Source: Priestia megaterium NBRC 15308 = ATCC 14581 (GTDB taxonomy: Bacteria > Bacillota > Bacilli > Bacillales > Bacillaceae_H). From it: a stretch of DNA of 64,000 nucleotides. The stretch's first letter is position 1, and every line of letters starts with the position of its first letter. The notes beneath the pieces were generated by a model. That model saw only the letters and a list, made by a program, of their open reading frames with translations. It had not been told where the DNA came from and did not search any database. This document shows positions 39,694 through 48,508 of the stretch, in pieces. The position numbers and the translations under genes are program-made. The stretch is taken from the NCBI RefSeq assembly GCF_000832985.1, contig NZ_CP009920.1:4892501-4956500 (forward strand). The letters are read 5' to 3'.

Positions 39694-41682
39694 TCAATTA
39701 TACACCTTCCCTTTAATATCCCTAATCACAATCCGGTTTTTTGTTGCTTCGTCAAGAATTGTTTGCGGAATTGTTTTATTTTGAACTGGTACTTCTAATA
39801 TTAATTCACCTTTAAGCCGCCCTCCTTTGAGAGCATTAGGATTAAAAGTACTATTTGATATTTTGGATCCTGAAGAATATTTTTTGGTAATTTCATTTAA
39901 GTAGCTCTTAGCTGTCTTTTCTTGCACTTCGCTAAGTTGAGTAAATTTTCTCGATACTATTTCCTTGTTAGGTGCGTATGAGTCAACTACGTACTTTTTG
40001 CCTCCTACTTCTTTTGCCTCCAACTCTACTTCATTATAAGGGTAACGAGGACGATTTTCCTTATTAAAATTATTACCTGCTTGCCAACGATCTTTCAGCC
40101 AATCTGGTAGAGATTTCTTTTTGGGTGTAACTTCACTAGTAACCTTAGAAACAGCCGAAACTTTCTCAGCTTTCTGCATAACATAATTTTTTGAGTTCTG
40201 CAACGTCTCTCGAACCGTTCTTTGGCCCAAGTCTGGGCCTAGAGGCGCTAATTCTGGCATGAGTCTCGGCATATTTGAATCTAGAATATTGTTATACGTT
40301 TTCTTTAAGGATTGAGTCCACGATGGAGAGCTTTTTTGAACGCTTTGGTACGCACTGCGGGCTCTGTTCGTAATAACTTCAGTACGAAGTGAATTACGCA
40401 TATCACTAAGCTTCTTCGCTCCGTTTGCCACGGCATTAGCGCCTGCTTTCGCTGTTTTCCCCGCTACCTTCGTAGAAAGCGCCCCAGCTCCAGCAATTCC
40501 TAATGCTTGCAGAAGACTTGCTTTACGCTGCTCTTCACTGATTTTATTCCCGAACATGTCGCGTCCGGTCATATATTCTCCTAGCCCGTTTGCAGCCACA
40601 AGACCGTAGAGGCCTTTTTCGGTTTGCTCCAGGACTTTGAAGGATTTGGCGGATTTATAGGCGTCTAAGGCGTGATCCGCTGCGCTTAGGCCTTTAGCCG
40701 TTTTGTAGATGGCTTTTCCGCCTTTTGCGGCTCTTCCTACCCAGCCGACAACCGGAATGAAGCCGGCTGCTGCCATGGCTCCTGCTGCGACGCGCTGTGA
40801 GGTGGAAAGTTTTTCACCCGTAACAGGGTCCACGCCTTCTGCTGCTCGTTTATAATCATAATATCCGCTGACCTCTCCTGTAAAGGTAGAAACCGCGTCC
40901 CACGTTTTTTCATACCACGGCTTGTTTGCTTCTTCTTCTTGCTTTTTTTCCAGCTCGTATACTTCTTCTTGCTGCTTGTTGTAGTCAACATATGAAGTTG
41001 CATAGTCGTTTAGCTTTGTTTGAACTTTATACAGCTCGCTGTCGTGATAGGCTTTTTCGTCAAAGGCAAGCTGATAGACACTTCCTCCTTGACTCGTAGC
41101 AAGCTCTAAGCCGCTTACTAGCATATCCACTACCGCATAGAAGTCGTCCATTTCGCTGTATTCTTTTGACCATTCAGCGTCTAGCTGGTTCATTGCTTCA
41201 ATTGTATCGGTGCGTTTTTTCTCTGCTTCTTCTATTTTATCGTTAAACTCACTCGTTGAAAACGCTGAAATAGAGACGATATCGTCAATGCCGTTTAAAA
41301 TACTCTGCAGATCGTCGTGCTGCTGCGCAACCATTTCTTTAGCATTGCTGTTGGCGTTTTTTAGCTCTGTTTCTAAAAATGATTCATCTACAATCGTGCT
41401 TCCTGATAGCTTTGCTTTTTCAGCTTTAACGTGAAGCGTTGAAAAATAGCTTTGCTGCATTTTAATTAAGTTTTCCCACTGTCCGGCCGTATCGGCGTGC
41501 TGCTTATAAAAAGATTTTATATTGTCAGCGCCTTTTCCTTCTAAGCTGCCTTCTAAGTCCGCTACGCCCTGCAGCGCTTTTTTCAGTTCACCCAGCTGGC
41601 TGAGTAACTCATCGTAGGCTTTTTCCCTGTCTTTTGCTACATCAAACAGCGCTTTTGCATCGTATACCTTTCCCACAGTCAT
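39694..41682 (-). CDS. LXG-domain polymorphic toxin (type VII-secreted)
   Basis: 662 residues. An LXG secretion domain of about 220 residues starts VGKVYDAKALFDVAKDREKA and is mostly helical. A coiled segment follows, then a pre-toxin region (WYEKTWDAVSTFTGEVSGYY, GVDPVTGEKLSTSQRVAAGA, hydrophobic AAAGFIPVVGWVGRAAKGGK). A linker with KGLSAADHALDAYKSAKSFK leads to the C-terminal toxin domain from about 515, containing PYNEVELEAKEV, IVSRKFTQL and LEVPVQNKTIPQTILDEA, of a type frequent at LXG and WapA tips and perhaps a nuclease. GTG at residue 3 has better spacing to AAAGGGG than the first ATG. It is exported with the YwqH/YwqI-like partners encoded just upstream. Confidence 0.88.
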   Translation of the reverse strand: MTVGKVYDAKALFDVAKDREKAYDELLSQLGELKKALQGVADLEGSLEGKGADNIKSFYKQHADTAGQWENLIKMQQSYFSTLHVKAEKAKLSGSTIVDESFLETELKNANSNAKEMVAQQHDDLQSILNGIDDIVSISAFSTSEFNDKIEEAEKKRTDTIEAMNQLDAEWSKEYSEMDDFYAVVDMLVSGLELATSQGGSVYQLAFDEKAYHDSELYKVQTKLNDYATSYVDYNKQQEEVYELEKKQEEEANKPWYEKTWDAVSTFTGEVSGYYDYKRAAEGVDPVTGEKLSTSQRVAAGAMAAAGFIPVVGWVGRAAKGGKAIYKTAKGLSAADHALDAYKSAKSFKVLEQTEKGLYGLVAANGLGEYMTGRDMFGNKISEEQRKASLLQALGIAGAGALSTKVAGKTAKAGANAVANGAKKLSDMRNSLRTEVITNRARSAYQSVQKSSPSWTQSLKKTYNNILDSNMPRLMPELAPLGPDLGQRTVRETLQNSKNYVMQKAEKVSAVSKVTSEVTPKKKSLPDWLKDRWQAGNNFNKENRPRYPYNEVELEAKEVGGKKYVVDSYAPNKEIVSRKFTQLSEVQEKTAKSYLNEITKKYSSGSKISNSTFNPNALKGGRLKGELILEVPVQNKTIPQTILDEATKNRIVIRDIKGKVYN

Positions 41683-41694
41683 CCCCCTTTGCTG

Positions 41695-41952
41695 CTACGA
41701 ATGGATAATAGATTCGTCTTGTTCTTTTAGTAAGTCTACATTAGATTTTGTATCTTTTACGTTTTTGTTTAGTGCTTTTATATAAGTAGAAATAAGCGTT
41801 TGAATTTCTTCTTCGCGCGCTTCCCATTTCTCTGTAGTATCAAGGCTGTTTTTTCCAAGGTCAGGCATTTTGCTAATGGATAAATTTCCAATCGCTGTGC
41901 TGACTGCTTCAAGCTTTTTGATAACGTCAGCGTGATCAAGCTTAATTGTCAT
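41695..41952 (-). CDS. YwqI-like (DUF5344) LXG-toxin partner
   Basis: 85 residues, helical hairpin of WXG100 size: LDHADVIKKLEAVSTAIGNL and WEAREEEIQTLISTYIKALN. In B. subtilis ywqI lies between ywqH and the LXG toxin gene ywqJ, exactly as here. Such small partners bind the LXG domain and are needed for its export through the type VII (Yuk/Ess) system. Starts overlap the upstream stop by four bases (ATGA). Confidence 0.82.
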   Translation of the reverse strand: MTIKLDHADVIKKLEAVSTAIGNLSISKMPDLGKNSLDTTEKWEAREEEIQTLISTYIKALNKNVKDTKSNVDLLKEQDESIIHS

Positions 41953-42380
41953 GAAAACAGCCCCCTTCTAATTTCACTAATCTTGTTTTCTACTGCGTCG
42001 TAAGCTTCTTCACCTTTAGCTAATAAAGAATCCGCTTCTCCAATAGCGGCGTTCAAGCCGCTCAAAGCTCCTTTTTCAGCTTCTAGCGCCCATATCTTTG
42101 TTTCAATTTCACGAATGTATCCATCGTAATCACCGTCTAAAATGCCTTTTATGTTGTCGTAGGCTGCCGTACGTTTTTCGTCAAAATCATCCGATAACGT
42201 ACCCGTCCATTTGTCTCCCAGCTCAGGCTTTTTGATGTGTTCAATTTCTTTTAATGAAACAGCTTGTTCATGCTCAATTTTACTTTTAGCTGTTCTTAGC
42301 TTAGAGATCTTTCCTTCTACATCTGAGACTCTTCCAGATACTTCTCCCAGCAGTCCGTCTAATACGCTTCCTAACCCCAT
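41949..42380 (-). CDS. YwqH-like (DUF5082) LXG-toxin partner
   Basis: 143 residues, almost entirely coiled coil (VSDVEGKISKLRTAKSKIEH, YIREIETKIWALEAEKGALS). The ATG at 42380 is six bases after AGGAGG; seven upstream codons in frame lack a site. It is first of the four-gene operon ywqH-ywqI-toxin-immunity. No core type VII secretion gene (yukC, yukD, essC) is in this window, so the machine must be encoded elsewhere. Confidence 0.82.
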   Translation of the reverse strand: MGLGSVLDGLLGEVSGRVSDVEGKISKLRTAKSKIEHEQAVSLKEIEHIKKPELGDKWTGTLSDDFDEKRTAAYDNIKGILDGDYDGYIREIETKIWALEAEKGALSGLNAAIGEADSLLAKGEEAYDAVENKISEIRRGLFS

Positions 42381-42401
42381 ATCGTTCCTCCTGTTCCGCA
42401 C

Positions 42402-42682
42402 ATTTCGAGTTTAATCCAATAATTATAAGTATAAAATTTGTCTCATTATAGCTAAATAGGAAAAAACTCTCTTTTTTATGCTTCTAGTTTCATGAATTGA
42501 GATAAAAATGAAAAATAAGAGAAAAAAGACTCATGTCTAAATACGTTATCCAACCATATACTGTTATCTAAAACAAAGAATAAGTAGAATAAAACCATTC
42601 CTTTGTACCCATACCCGTTTTTTTCCACAAATTAAAGCTTTTTGCGTAAAAAGACCAACTTCACTTCGTTTTTTTACACAGC
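42402..42682. other. Upstream region of the LXG operon
   Basis: No gene. A/T-rich, should contain the promoter of the toxin operon, but no pair of elements stands out. Confidence 0.4.
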
Positions 42683-42713
42683 AAAAAACCTCTGCACATT
42701 CTGCAGAGGTTTT
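42683..42713. terminator. Terminator of the MATE gene
   Basis: Stem AAAACCTCTGCA / TGCAGAGGTTTT with a five-base loop and T runs on both sides; it abuts the MATE stop. Confidence 0.9.
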
Positions 42714-42716
42714 GTT

Positions 42717-44111
42717 TTATACTTGAACCGGCGTTGGTTCTTCAGCTGTTTGTTCGTGCTGCACAAGTCCGTAGTTTTCCCATGCCCGGCTTTTCCAGCG
42801 GAAAAACATAATAACTGCGCGCGTCCATTCATCGGCTGCGATGGCAAGCCAAATGCCAGCGAGCCCCATGTCTAAATGGAAAACGAAGAAATAACCAAGC
42901 GGCAAGCTCATCATGACCATCGACATCGCACCAATTAACACCGGATATTTGGCATCTCCCGCTGCCCGCAGCGAGTTAATCAGCACAATGTTCATCGTTC
43001 TTCCCGTTTCAAGCACAATGCTCAGAAGCAGCACCGTCGCCCCAAGCTCAATGATATGCGGATTGTCTGTAAACACGCTGATCAGCTGTGTTCTGAATGT
43101 CATCACAAGAACAACCATCATCATCGTTACGGCACTGGCCCATTTGACGCTTTTCCATACGCGATGGTACGCCTCATCTTTTTCGTTTCCGCCTACTAAA
43201 CGGCCGACAATAATCGCTGTACCCATTCCAATTGCAATGGCAAATAAGTAAATGAACATTGAAATATTCATCGCGTACTGTCTCGCAGCAAGTGATTCTG
43301 CTCCTAGGTAGGTTGCATAGTATAAAAAGACAATTTGACAGCCTTGATACATAACCTGTTCAAAAGCCGACGGAATACCGATTTTTAAAATTTTGCCGAT
43401 ATATTCTTTTGAAAGCGTAATGTAGTACTGAAATTTCACTCTATATTCCATCACTTGATACAGCAGCCAAAAGAACACAATCAGCGCAACAAATCGGCTG
43501 AAGGCGGATGAAATCGCTGCTCCTTGCACGCCCATTTCCGGAAAGCCGAACTTCCCAAAGATTAAAGCATAGTTTCCTGCAATATGAAAAATGTTCATTC
43601 CAAGTGAAACAAACATCGCCTGCTTCGTAAAGCCGTGTACGCGAATAATCGCTGCAAGAGAGTTAATAATCGCTTGAAGAAAAATAGCTCCTCCGACGAT
43701 GGATAAATAGCTTTGTGCATACATCAGCACGTCACCTTGTAAGTTCATCGCTTCCATCATATGCCTTGAAAACAAAAGAAAACCCGCGCTAATAACTAGC
43801 CCGACTCCTAAATTTAACGTAACGGCCAAAGCAGAAATCTTTGACGCTTCCATATACCGTTTTGATCCTAAATACTGAGAGACAACAATTGCCGCTCCGT
43901 TACCAATGACCTCTAACACCAAAATCGCAATGTGAAGGTATTGATTGGCTGCTCCGACTCCTGATACGGCATCATCCGACAGCGCACTTAGCATAAAGGT
44001 ATCAGCAATCCCCATTAACATAAAAAGAAACACTTCTAAAAAGATCGGCCACGTTAAGAAAAACAAATTCAGCTTTTCTTTTGGCCCTTTTTTTGTTTCG
44101 ACCGCGGTCAT
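42717..44111 (-). CDS. MATE-family multidrug/Na+ antiporter
   Basis: 464 residues with 12 membrane segments in two related halves. Family features: FLEVFLFMLMGIADTFMLSA, GNGAAIVVSQYLGSKRYMEA, and in the second half EQVMYQGCQIVFLYYATYLG and GMGTAIIVGRLVGGNEKDEA. These proteins export cationic drugs with Na+ or H+ exchange. The ATG at 44111 is close to GAAGGTGATGGG; the frame stays open 11 codons upstream. Monocistronic. Confidence 0.88.
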   Translation of the reverse strand: MTAVETKKGPKEKLNLFFLTWPIFLEVFLFMLMGIADTFMLSALSDDAVSGVGAANQYLHIAILVLEVIGNGAAIVVSQYLGSKRYMEASKISALAVTLNLGVGLVISAGFLLFSRHMMEAMNLQGDVLMYAQSYLSIVGGAIFLQAIINSLAAIIRVHGFTKQAMFVSLGMNIFHIAGNYALIFGKFGFPEMGVQGAAISSAFSRFVALIVFFWLLYQVMEYRVKFQYYITLSKEYIGKILKIGIPSAFEQVMYQGCQIVFLYYATYLGAESLAARQYAMNISMFIYLFAIAIGMGTAIIVGRLVGGNEKDEAYHRVWKSVKWASAVTMMMVVLVMTFRTQLISVFTDNPHIIELGATVLLLSIVLETGRTMNIVLINSLRAAGDAKYPVLIGAMSMVMMSLPLGYFFVFHLDMGLAGIWLAIAADEWTRAVIMFFRWKSRAWENYGLVQHEQTAEEPTPVQV

Positions 44112-44223
44112 CCCATCACCTTCTTTACCGATATCCAATTTCAAACAAGAAGTATCTTACCACACATTTCCTTTGTATACATCCCCTTTTTAGCACATTT
44201 TTTATTTTATTTGTTTAGGCATA

Positions 44224-44258
44224 AAAAAAGCCGCTTCCCTGAAGGAAGCAGCTTTTTT
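44224..44258 (-). terminator. Terminator of the efflux operon
   Basis: Stem AAAAAGCTGCTTCC / GGGAAGCGGCTTTTT on the minus strand with a short loop and T run. Confidence 0.9.
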
Positions 44259-44264
44259 CCGTTA

Positions 44265-44897
44265 TTAAATTGAAATTTTCACTTCCGCGTTCATACCTGG
44301 AAGAACTTTATCTGATGCATCATCAATTGAAATTTTCACCGGTACTTTTTGCGTTACTTTTGTGTAGTTTCCTGTATTTTGAGCCGGAAGCATAGAAGAC
44401 ACTGAGTTGGTTGCGCGGCCGATTGCTTCAACATGGCCTTTAAAGACTTTACCTGAATCTCCGTCCACTGTAATGTCAACGCTGTCTCCTTCTTCAATAT
44501 CACCTAGGTCTGTTTCTTTAATGTTTGCCGTAATATAGATTTTAGATAAATCAGCTGTTTGTGCTAATACATCGCCAGCTTTTACTAATTGATTTTGAGA
44601 TGCGTTGTTTTTAATAATTGTTCCGTCAATCATAGAAGTTACGTCTGTTGATTTGTCGCCTTCTTTTAAGCTTCCAACAGAATCACCTTGAAAAACACTG
44701 TCTCCTTCTTTTACATTCCATTCGCTTAACTGACCGTTAGCTGAAGCAATGACTTGCGAAAGCGGTGCTTCTACCTGCGCTTCATCTGTTTTAACGTAAT
44801 TTGCTTTTTCGTAGAAATAATATCCACCAAAGCCTACTAGTAATAAAATCACAATGATTCCAACAATGTTAGTAACCAATAAACGACTTTTACTCAT
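44265..44897 (-). CDS. HlyD/EmrA-type membrane fusion protein (YhbJ-like)
   Basis: 210 residues: an N-terminal anchor (IVGIIVILLLVGFGGYYFYE), then biotinyl-lipoyl-like halves (VIASANGQLSEWNVKEGDSV, IIKNNASQNQLVKAGDVLAQ) and a beta-barrel (ITANIKETDLGDIEEGDSVD). It is short, without the long coiled-coil hairpin of Gram-negative EmrA, as usual in Gram-positives. It lies 30 bases after the MFS exporter gene. The set MarR, EmrA-type and EmrB-type proteins is comparable to B. subtilis yhbI-yhbJ-yhcA. Confidence 0.83.
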   Translation of the reverse strand: MSKSRLLVTNIVGIIVILLLVGFGGYYFYEKANYVKTDEAQVEAPLSQVIASANGQLSEWNVKEGDSVFQGDSVGSLKEGDKSTDVTSMIDGTIIKNNASQNQLVKAGDVLAQTADLSKIYITANIKETDLGDIEEGDSVDITVDGDSGKVFKGHVEAIGRATNSVSSMLPAQNTGNYTKVTQKVPVKISIDDASDKVLPGMNAEVKISI

Positions 44898-44926
44898 CGG
44901 AATTCCTTCTTTCTATAGTTAGTATA

Positions 44927-46582
44927 TTATATAGATGTTTCTTCTGTTTGAGGTGCCGGCAGCATTTTTCTTTCTTCTTGCGGCTCAGCTTCTTCTTGAA
45001 CCTCTTCTTTTTGAACAAGAATTCTATTTTTACCGCTCCACGCTTTACTTAGTGAAGCAATGAGCATGATTACGCCTAAAATACCAAGCAAGAAAAATAA
45101 GTTGTGATACGCATGTAAAATCGATGCTTTTTTAGCGCCTGCTACAACAGCCGTCACAGCCGATGTTTTTGCGTCTGCTTGACTCATTCCCATACCCATA
45201 TAGCGTTTAATCATTTCAGACAGCTGCAGCTTCACCTGAGGATCTACTGAGCTAATTTGTCCTCGGAAATCTTCATAATAAATCGCGTTTTGTCGAACAA
45301 CAAACCATCCTATTACAGGTGCTATAATGGCTCCTAGTAAATTTCGAATGGAGTGCAGTGAAATCGAACGCATCGAAGCTTGATGTAAATCTCCGGCTAG
45401 TGCCGCTCCTAGTGCACCGGATACCAGTGCCATACTAACACCCATACCAAAGAGCATAATGTGAACATACAAGCTCACTAGTGATGTATCGGCTGATACG
45501 TTTACCCAGCTAAATCCTACAATGACAATGAGAAGTGATCCAATCGCTCCAAGGTAGCCTGGACCAAATTTATCATACAAAAATGTCGTCGCAAATGCTG
45601 AAATCAGTACCCCAACAAAAAAGTATAAATAAAAATAAGAAAGCGTGGTGTACGATGCATTTTGCACATTTTGCATGACGCCATTAATACCTGCGATTGC
45701 TAAGATGTATGCCATATGACCGCCAATTGCCATAATTGTACCTGCAACTGGTTTTACGGCTAGAAGCGATTTTAATGGTACTAACGGATTTTCAGCCGCT
45801 AAATCAACTAAAACAAAAATGACAACTAACCCTGCTGTAGCTAGTAAGAATGGCCACACTTGAATAGAAGCGAATCCTTCATATCTTAGTTCATACAGTG
45901 GATATACTAGTAAAATCATAATAAGACTAAGGATAAAGATACTTTTCTTATCTACTGGACGCTCTTCTTGCTGACTTGGATCGTGAGCAGGCAATACCTT
46001 ATATCCGATAAACAGACAGACAAGAGAAGCAAGTATTCCTAGAACAAACACCCAGCGCCAATTGTCCATGCTAAGAGATACAGCGCCTAAAAAGGCTCCA
46101 ATTGCTGTTGAACCGAAGAGTCCGCCGATCGCTAACACTAAAAAGAAGTTTCGGATTTTATTCGGAAACGAAATCAGCGCAGCTGGAATAATGGTTAAAA
46201 ACAACATTCCTGAGCTTAAGCCTTGAATCAGACGACCAAGGGATAAAAATGCCACATTTTCAGAAAAAACGTTGATAATCGAACCTGCTAAAAAGACTAA
46301 AACGAACGTTAAGTATGCTTTACGCACGCCATATTTTTTCGTCAGCATCGGACCAATTGGTACCCCAAGTCCAAATGCCAAATTAGAAATAATAGATGGC
46401 AATAGTAAGCTTTGTGTACTCGCATCAAATCGATTTTGAATCAATACTTGATTGACCGTGTAAGATAAATTCAAAAAATACTGAGGGCCAATCGAAAATA
46501 GCGTTAAAATCGCCATAATTAAGTATTTAGGTACGCTTAAACCTTGTTTGTCGGAGGCTACTGCTGGATTATTCTGACTCAT
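44927..46582 (-). CDS. MFS drug exporter, DHA2 (EmrB/QacA, YhcA-like) family
   Basis: 551 residues with 14 predicted membrane helices. The cytoplasmic motif A reads GPMLTKKYGVRKAYL, and motif C-like glycine-rich helices follow (GSTAIGAFLGAVSLSM). A long acidic C-terminal tail (VQKEEVQEEAEPQEERK) is unusual. It is preceded by a sigma-A promoter with overlapping MarR-type repeats and followed by the membrane fusion partner. Substrates are unknown. Confidence 0.87.
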   Translation of the reverse strand: MSQNNPAVASDKQGLSVPKYLIMAILTLFSIGPQYFLNLSYTVNQVLIQNRFDASTQSLLLPSIISNLAFGLGVPIGPMLTKKYGVRKAYLTFVLVFLAGSIINVFSENVAFLSLGRLIQGLSSGMLFLTIIPAALISFPNKIRNFFLVLAIGGLFGSTAIGAFLGAVSLSMDNWRWVFVLGILASLVCLFIGYKVLPAHDPSQQEERPVDKKSIFILSLIMILLVYPLYELRYEGFASIQVWPFLLATAGLVVIFVLVDLAAENPLVPLKSLLAVKPVAGTIMAIGGHMAYILAIAGINGVMQNVQNASYTTLSYFYLYFFVGVLISAFATTFLYDKFGPGYLGAIGSLLIVIVGFSWVNVSADTSLVSLYVHIMLFGMGVSMALVSGALGAALAGDLHQASMRSISLHSIRNLLGAIIAPVIGWFVVRQNAIYYEDFRGQISSVDPQVKLQLSEMIKRYMGMGMSQADAKTSAVTAVVAGAKKASILHAYHNLFFLLGILGVIMLIASLSKAWSGKNRILVQKEEVQEEAEPQEERKMLPAPQTEETSI

Positions 46583-46635
46583 ATTTATTCCTCCTTTTAT
46601 TAAATTCTTTTCATATGACTAACAATTCTTTACAT

Positions 46636-46663
46636 ATTTTATCGTACAAGTTGTATCATGCAA
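46636..46663 (-). promoter_or_regulatory. Promoter of the efflux operon with MarR-type operator
   Basis: On the minus strand TTGCAT (46663-46658) and TAAAAT (46641-46636) are 16 bases apart. The palindrome TACAAGTTGTA (46645-46655) lies in the spacer and CAAGTT is repeated 14 bases further (46661-46666). Such an arrangement suits repression by the MarR protein encoded upstream. Confidence 0.6.
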
Positions 46664-46775
46664 GTTATAGCAGCACTACATATTATACATCTTTTAATGA
46701 AGAAATCAACTTCTTTGTTCCAACTTAAAAAGACTATTTTTCAATAGCCTTTTTGTTTACCTATATGTATTCGCT

Positions 46776-47213
46776 TTAACATCCATTGCTGCGCCATTTT
46801 TTAAAATTATGATTCAAGCGGGATAAGCTTTTTTCCAGTACTAAAATCTCTTCTTCCGACCAATCTTCTAACACTTCAGCATAGGCCTGTTTACGCTTGC
46901 TTTGTACATGCTGCAAAATATCTTTTCCTGAATCCGTCATTTCAATTAAACTAATTCGCCCGTTTTCTGGACTTGGAAAGCGGCGAACAAACTGTTTGGT
47001 TTCAAGCGCAGATACTTGCCGGCTAGCTGTAGATAAGCTCAGCTTTAAATTTTCAGCTAATGCATTAATCCCGAGCGGACTGCGCTGATCTAGCTCGCTT
47101 AACAGTAAATATTCAGAACGGTCCAAGCTTCCAAGCTTGGGACTGTGCGTCGTTGTTAGACGAACAAGCAGCGCAATTTCGTGCTCAATGGTTTGCAGCG
47201 AGTCTCGCTTCAC
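46776..47213 (-). CDS. MarR-family transcriptional regulator (YhbI-like)
   Basis: 145 residues with a winged helix: LGSLDRSEYLLLSELDQRSP, then LAENLKLSLSTASRQVSALE (recognition helix) and the wing RRFPSPENGRISLIEMT. The GTG start follows AAGGGGGAG. It is upstream of the efflux pair in the same direction but separated by 193 bases with a separate promoter, where candidate operator repeats are seen. It probably represses the exporter until a toxic ligand binds. Confidence 0.86.
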   Translation of the reverse strand: MKRDSLQTIEHEIALLVRLTTTHSPKLGSLDRSEYLLLSELDQRSPLGINALAENLKLSLSTASRQVSALETKQFVRRFPSPENGRISLIEMTDSGKDILQHVQSKRKQAYAEVLEDWSEEEILVLEKSLSRLNHNFKKWRSNGC

Positions 47214-47330
47214 CTCTGTCTCCCCCTTTATCTCCTAGAACATTCTGTACTTTTCGATATGTTTACTATACCGCAACCGTTCGCGTGAACCAACCTTTTT
47301 TCCGTTTTTCTTCTATTATATAGAAAGAAA

Positions 47331-48092
47331 TCATAGGTGGGGTACATTTAATTCTAACATCACGGGACAGTGGTCGCTTCCCATTACATGCGGATGAATA
47401 GCAGCTTCTTGAATCACGTCTTTGACTCTCTCTGATACGATAAAATAATCAATGCGCCATCCGATATTTCGTTCTCGCACTTTGTTCATATACGACCACC
47501 AGGTATAGGCTCCTTCTTCATTTGGATATAGATAGCGGAATGTATCAAGAAATCCGCTAGCAAGAAGCGTCGTCATTTTCGCTCTCTCTTCTATGGTAAA
47601 ACCAGAATTTCCTCGGTTTGACTTTGGATTGCGCAAGTCAATTTCTGCGTGGGCTACATTTAGGTCTCCGCATAAAATCACTGCTTTACGGCTATTTAAT
47701 TTGTTTAAGTACACGAGCAGAGCATCTTCCCATTGAAGCCTTTCTTCAAGCCTTGCTAAGTCTCTTTTAGAATTTGGCGTATACACATTTACTACATAGC
47801 ATTGTTCAAACTCGAGCGTAATAATACGTCCTTCGTCTTCTGATTCTTTATCCACACCGTATGAAACGGATAAAGGCTTTTGCTTTGTAAAAACTGCCGT
47901 TCCGGAATAGCCTTTTTTCACGGCATAATTCCAGTACTGATAATATCCTTCTAGCTGCAAATCAATTTGACCTTCCTGCAGCTTCGTCTCTTGAATACAA
48001 AATACATCCGCATTCACTTCTTGAAAATAATCTAAAAATCCTTTTCGCACACACGCGCGAATGCCATTTACGTTCCACGAAATCAACTTCAT
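47331..48092 (-). CDS. exoA: Exodeoxyribonuclease III / AP endonuclease ExoA
   Basis: 253 residues, the length of B. subtilis ExoA. Catalytic signatures: SWNVNGIRACVRKGFLDYF, CIQETKLQ (metal Glu), ILCGDLNVAHAEIDL (Asp/Asn), WRIDYFIVSERV (Asp) and the C-terminal GSDHCPVMLEL (Asp-His). It repairs abasic sites in DNA. It is monocistronic; about 90 bases separate it from the MarR gene. Confidence 0.95.
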   Translation of the reverse strand: MKLISWNVNGIRACVRKGFLDYFQEVNADVFCIQETKLQEGQIDLQLEGYYQYWNYAVKKGYSGTAVFTKQKPLSVSYGVDKESEDEGRIITLEFEQCYVVNVYTPNSKRDLARLEERLQWEDALLVYLNKLNSRKAVILCGDLNVAHAEIDLRNPKSNRGNSGFTIEERAKMTTLLASGFLDTFRYLYPNEEGAYTWWSYMNKVRERNIGWRIDYFIVSERVKDVIQEAAIHPHVMGSDHCPVMLELNVPHL

Positions 48093-48263
48093 AAACTGTC
48101 CACGTTCTCCTCACTCGATTTATGTATCAGTGTTTAGTGTAGACAATTTCTTGCATGAGTTCAAATAATTTAAAGCGTATACTTTTCTTTTCAAGGTATT
48201 CCTGATATTTCTTCTTATTTTATTTTCTGTACCTCAAACACTAGATACAAGAGGTGAAACATA

Positions 48264-48422
48264 ATGTCAACAAACAACACGTATGAAAATAACGAAGAAG
48301 TTTCTGTTGTTTCTAAAAAAGAAGAGCACCCTACTAAAGAATGCGAAACACAGAATCAAACGGCGCTTACTAAAGAAGATTTTTCTTTAAATGATTCTGC
48401 CATTAAGCACTTTAGCAGGTAA
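48264..48422 (+). CDS. Small hydrophilic protein (52 residues)
   Basis: ATG at 48264 to TAA at 48422, with AGAGGTGAAAC ideally placed upstream. The product is highly charged and without hydrophobic helix: MSTNNTYENNEEVSVVSKKE, a middle with CETQNQ, then ALTKEDFSLNDSAIKHFSR. It looks intrinsically disordered. Ribosome site, codon use and a stem-loop 25 bases downstream support a real gene, but I do not know its family. Confidence 0.6.
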   Translation: MSTNNTYENNEEVSVVSKKEEHPTKECETQNQTALTKEDFSLNDSAIKHFSR

Positions 48423-48445
48423 TTCATAAAAATAAAAACCCGTTA

Positions 48446-48490
48446 ACTGGTAGCAAGACTTGTTGTACAAAGCTCTTGCTATCCATTTCT
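48446..48490 (+). terminator. Probable terminator of the 52-residue gene
   Basis: Stem GGTAGCAAGA / TCTTGCTATCC (one bulge) with a long loop, then ATTTCTT; the T run is weak. Confidence 0.5.
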
Positions 48491-48508
48491 TAAAAACAAG
48501 GTGATCAT

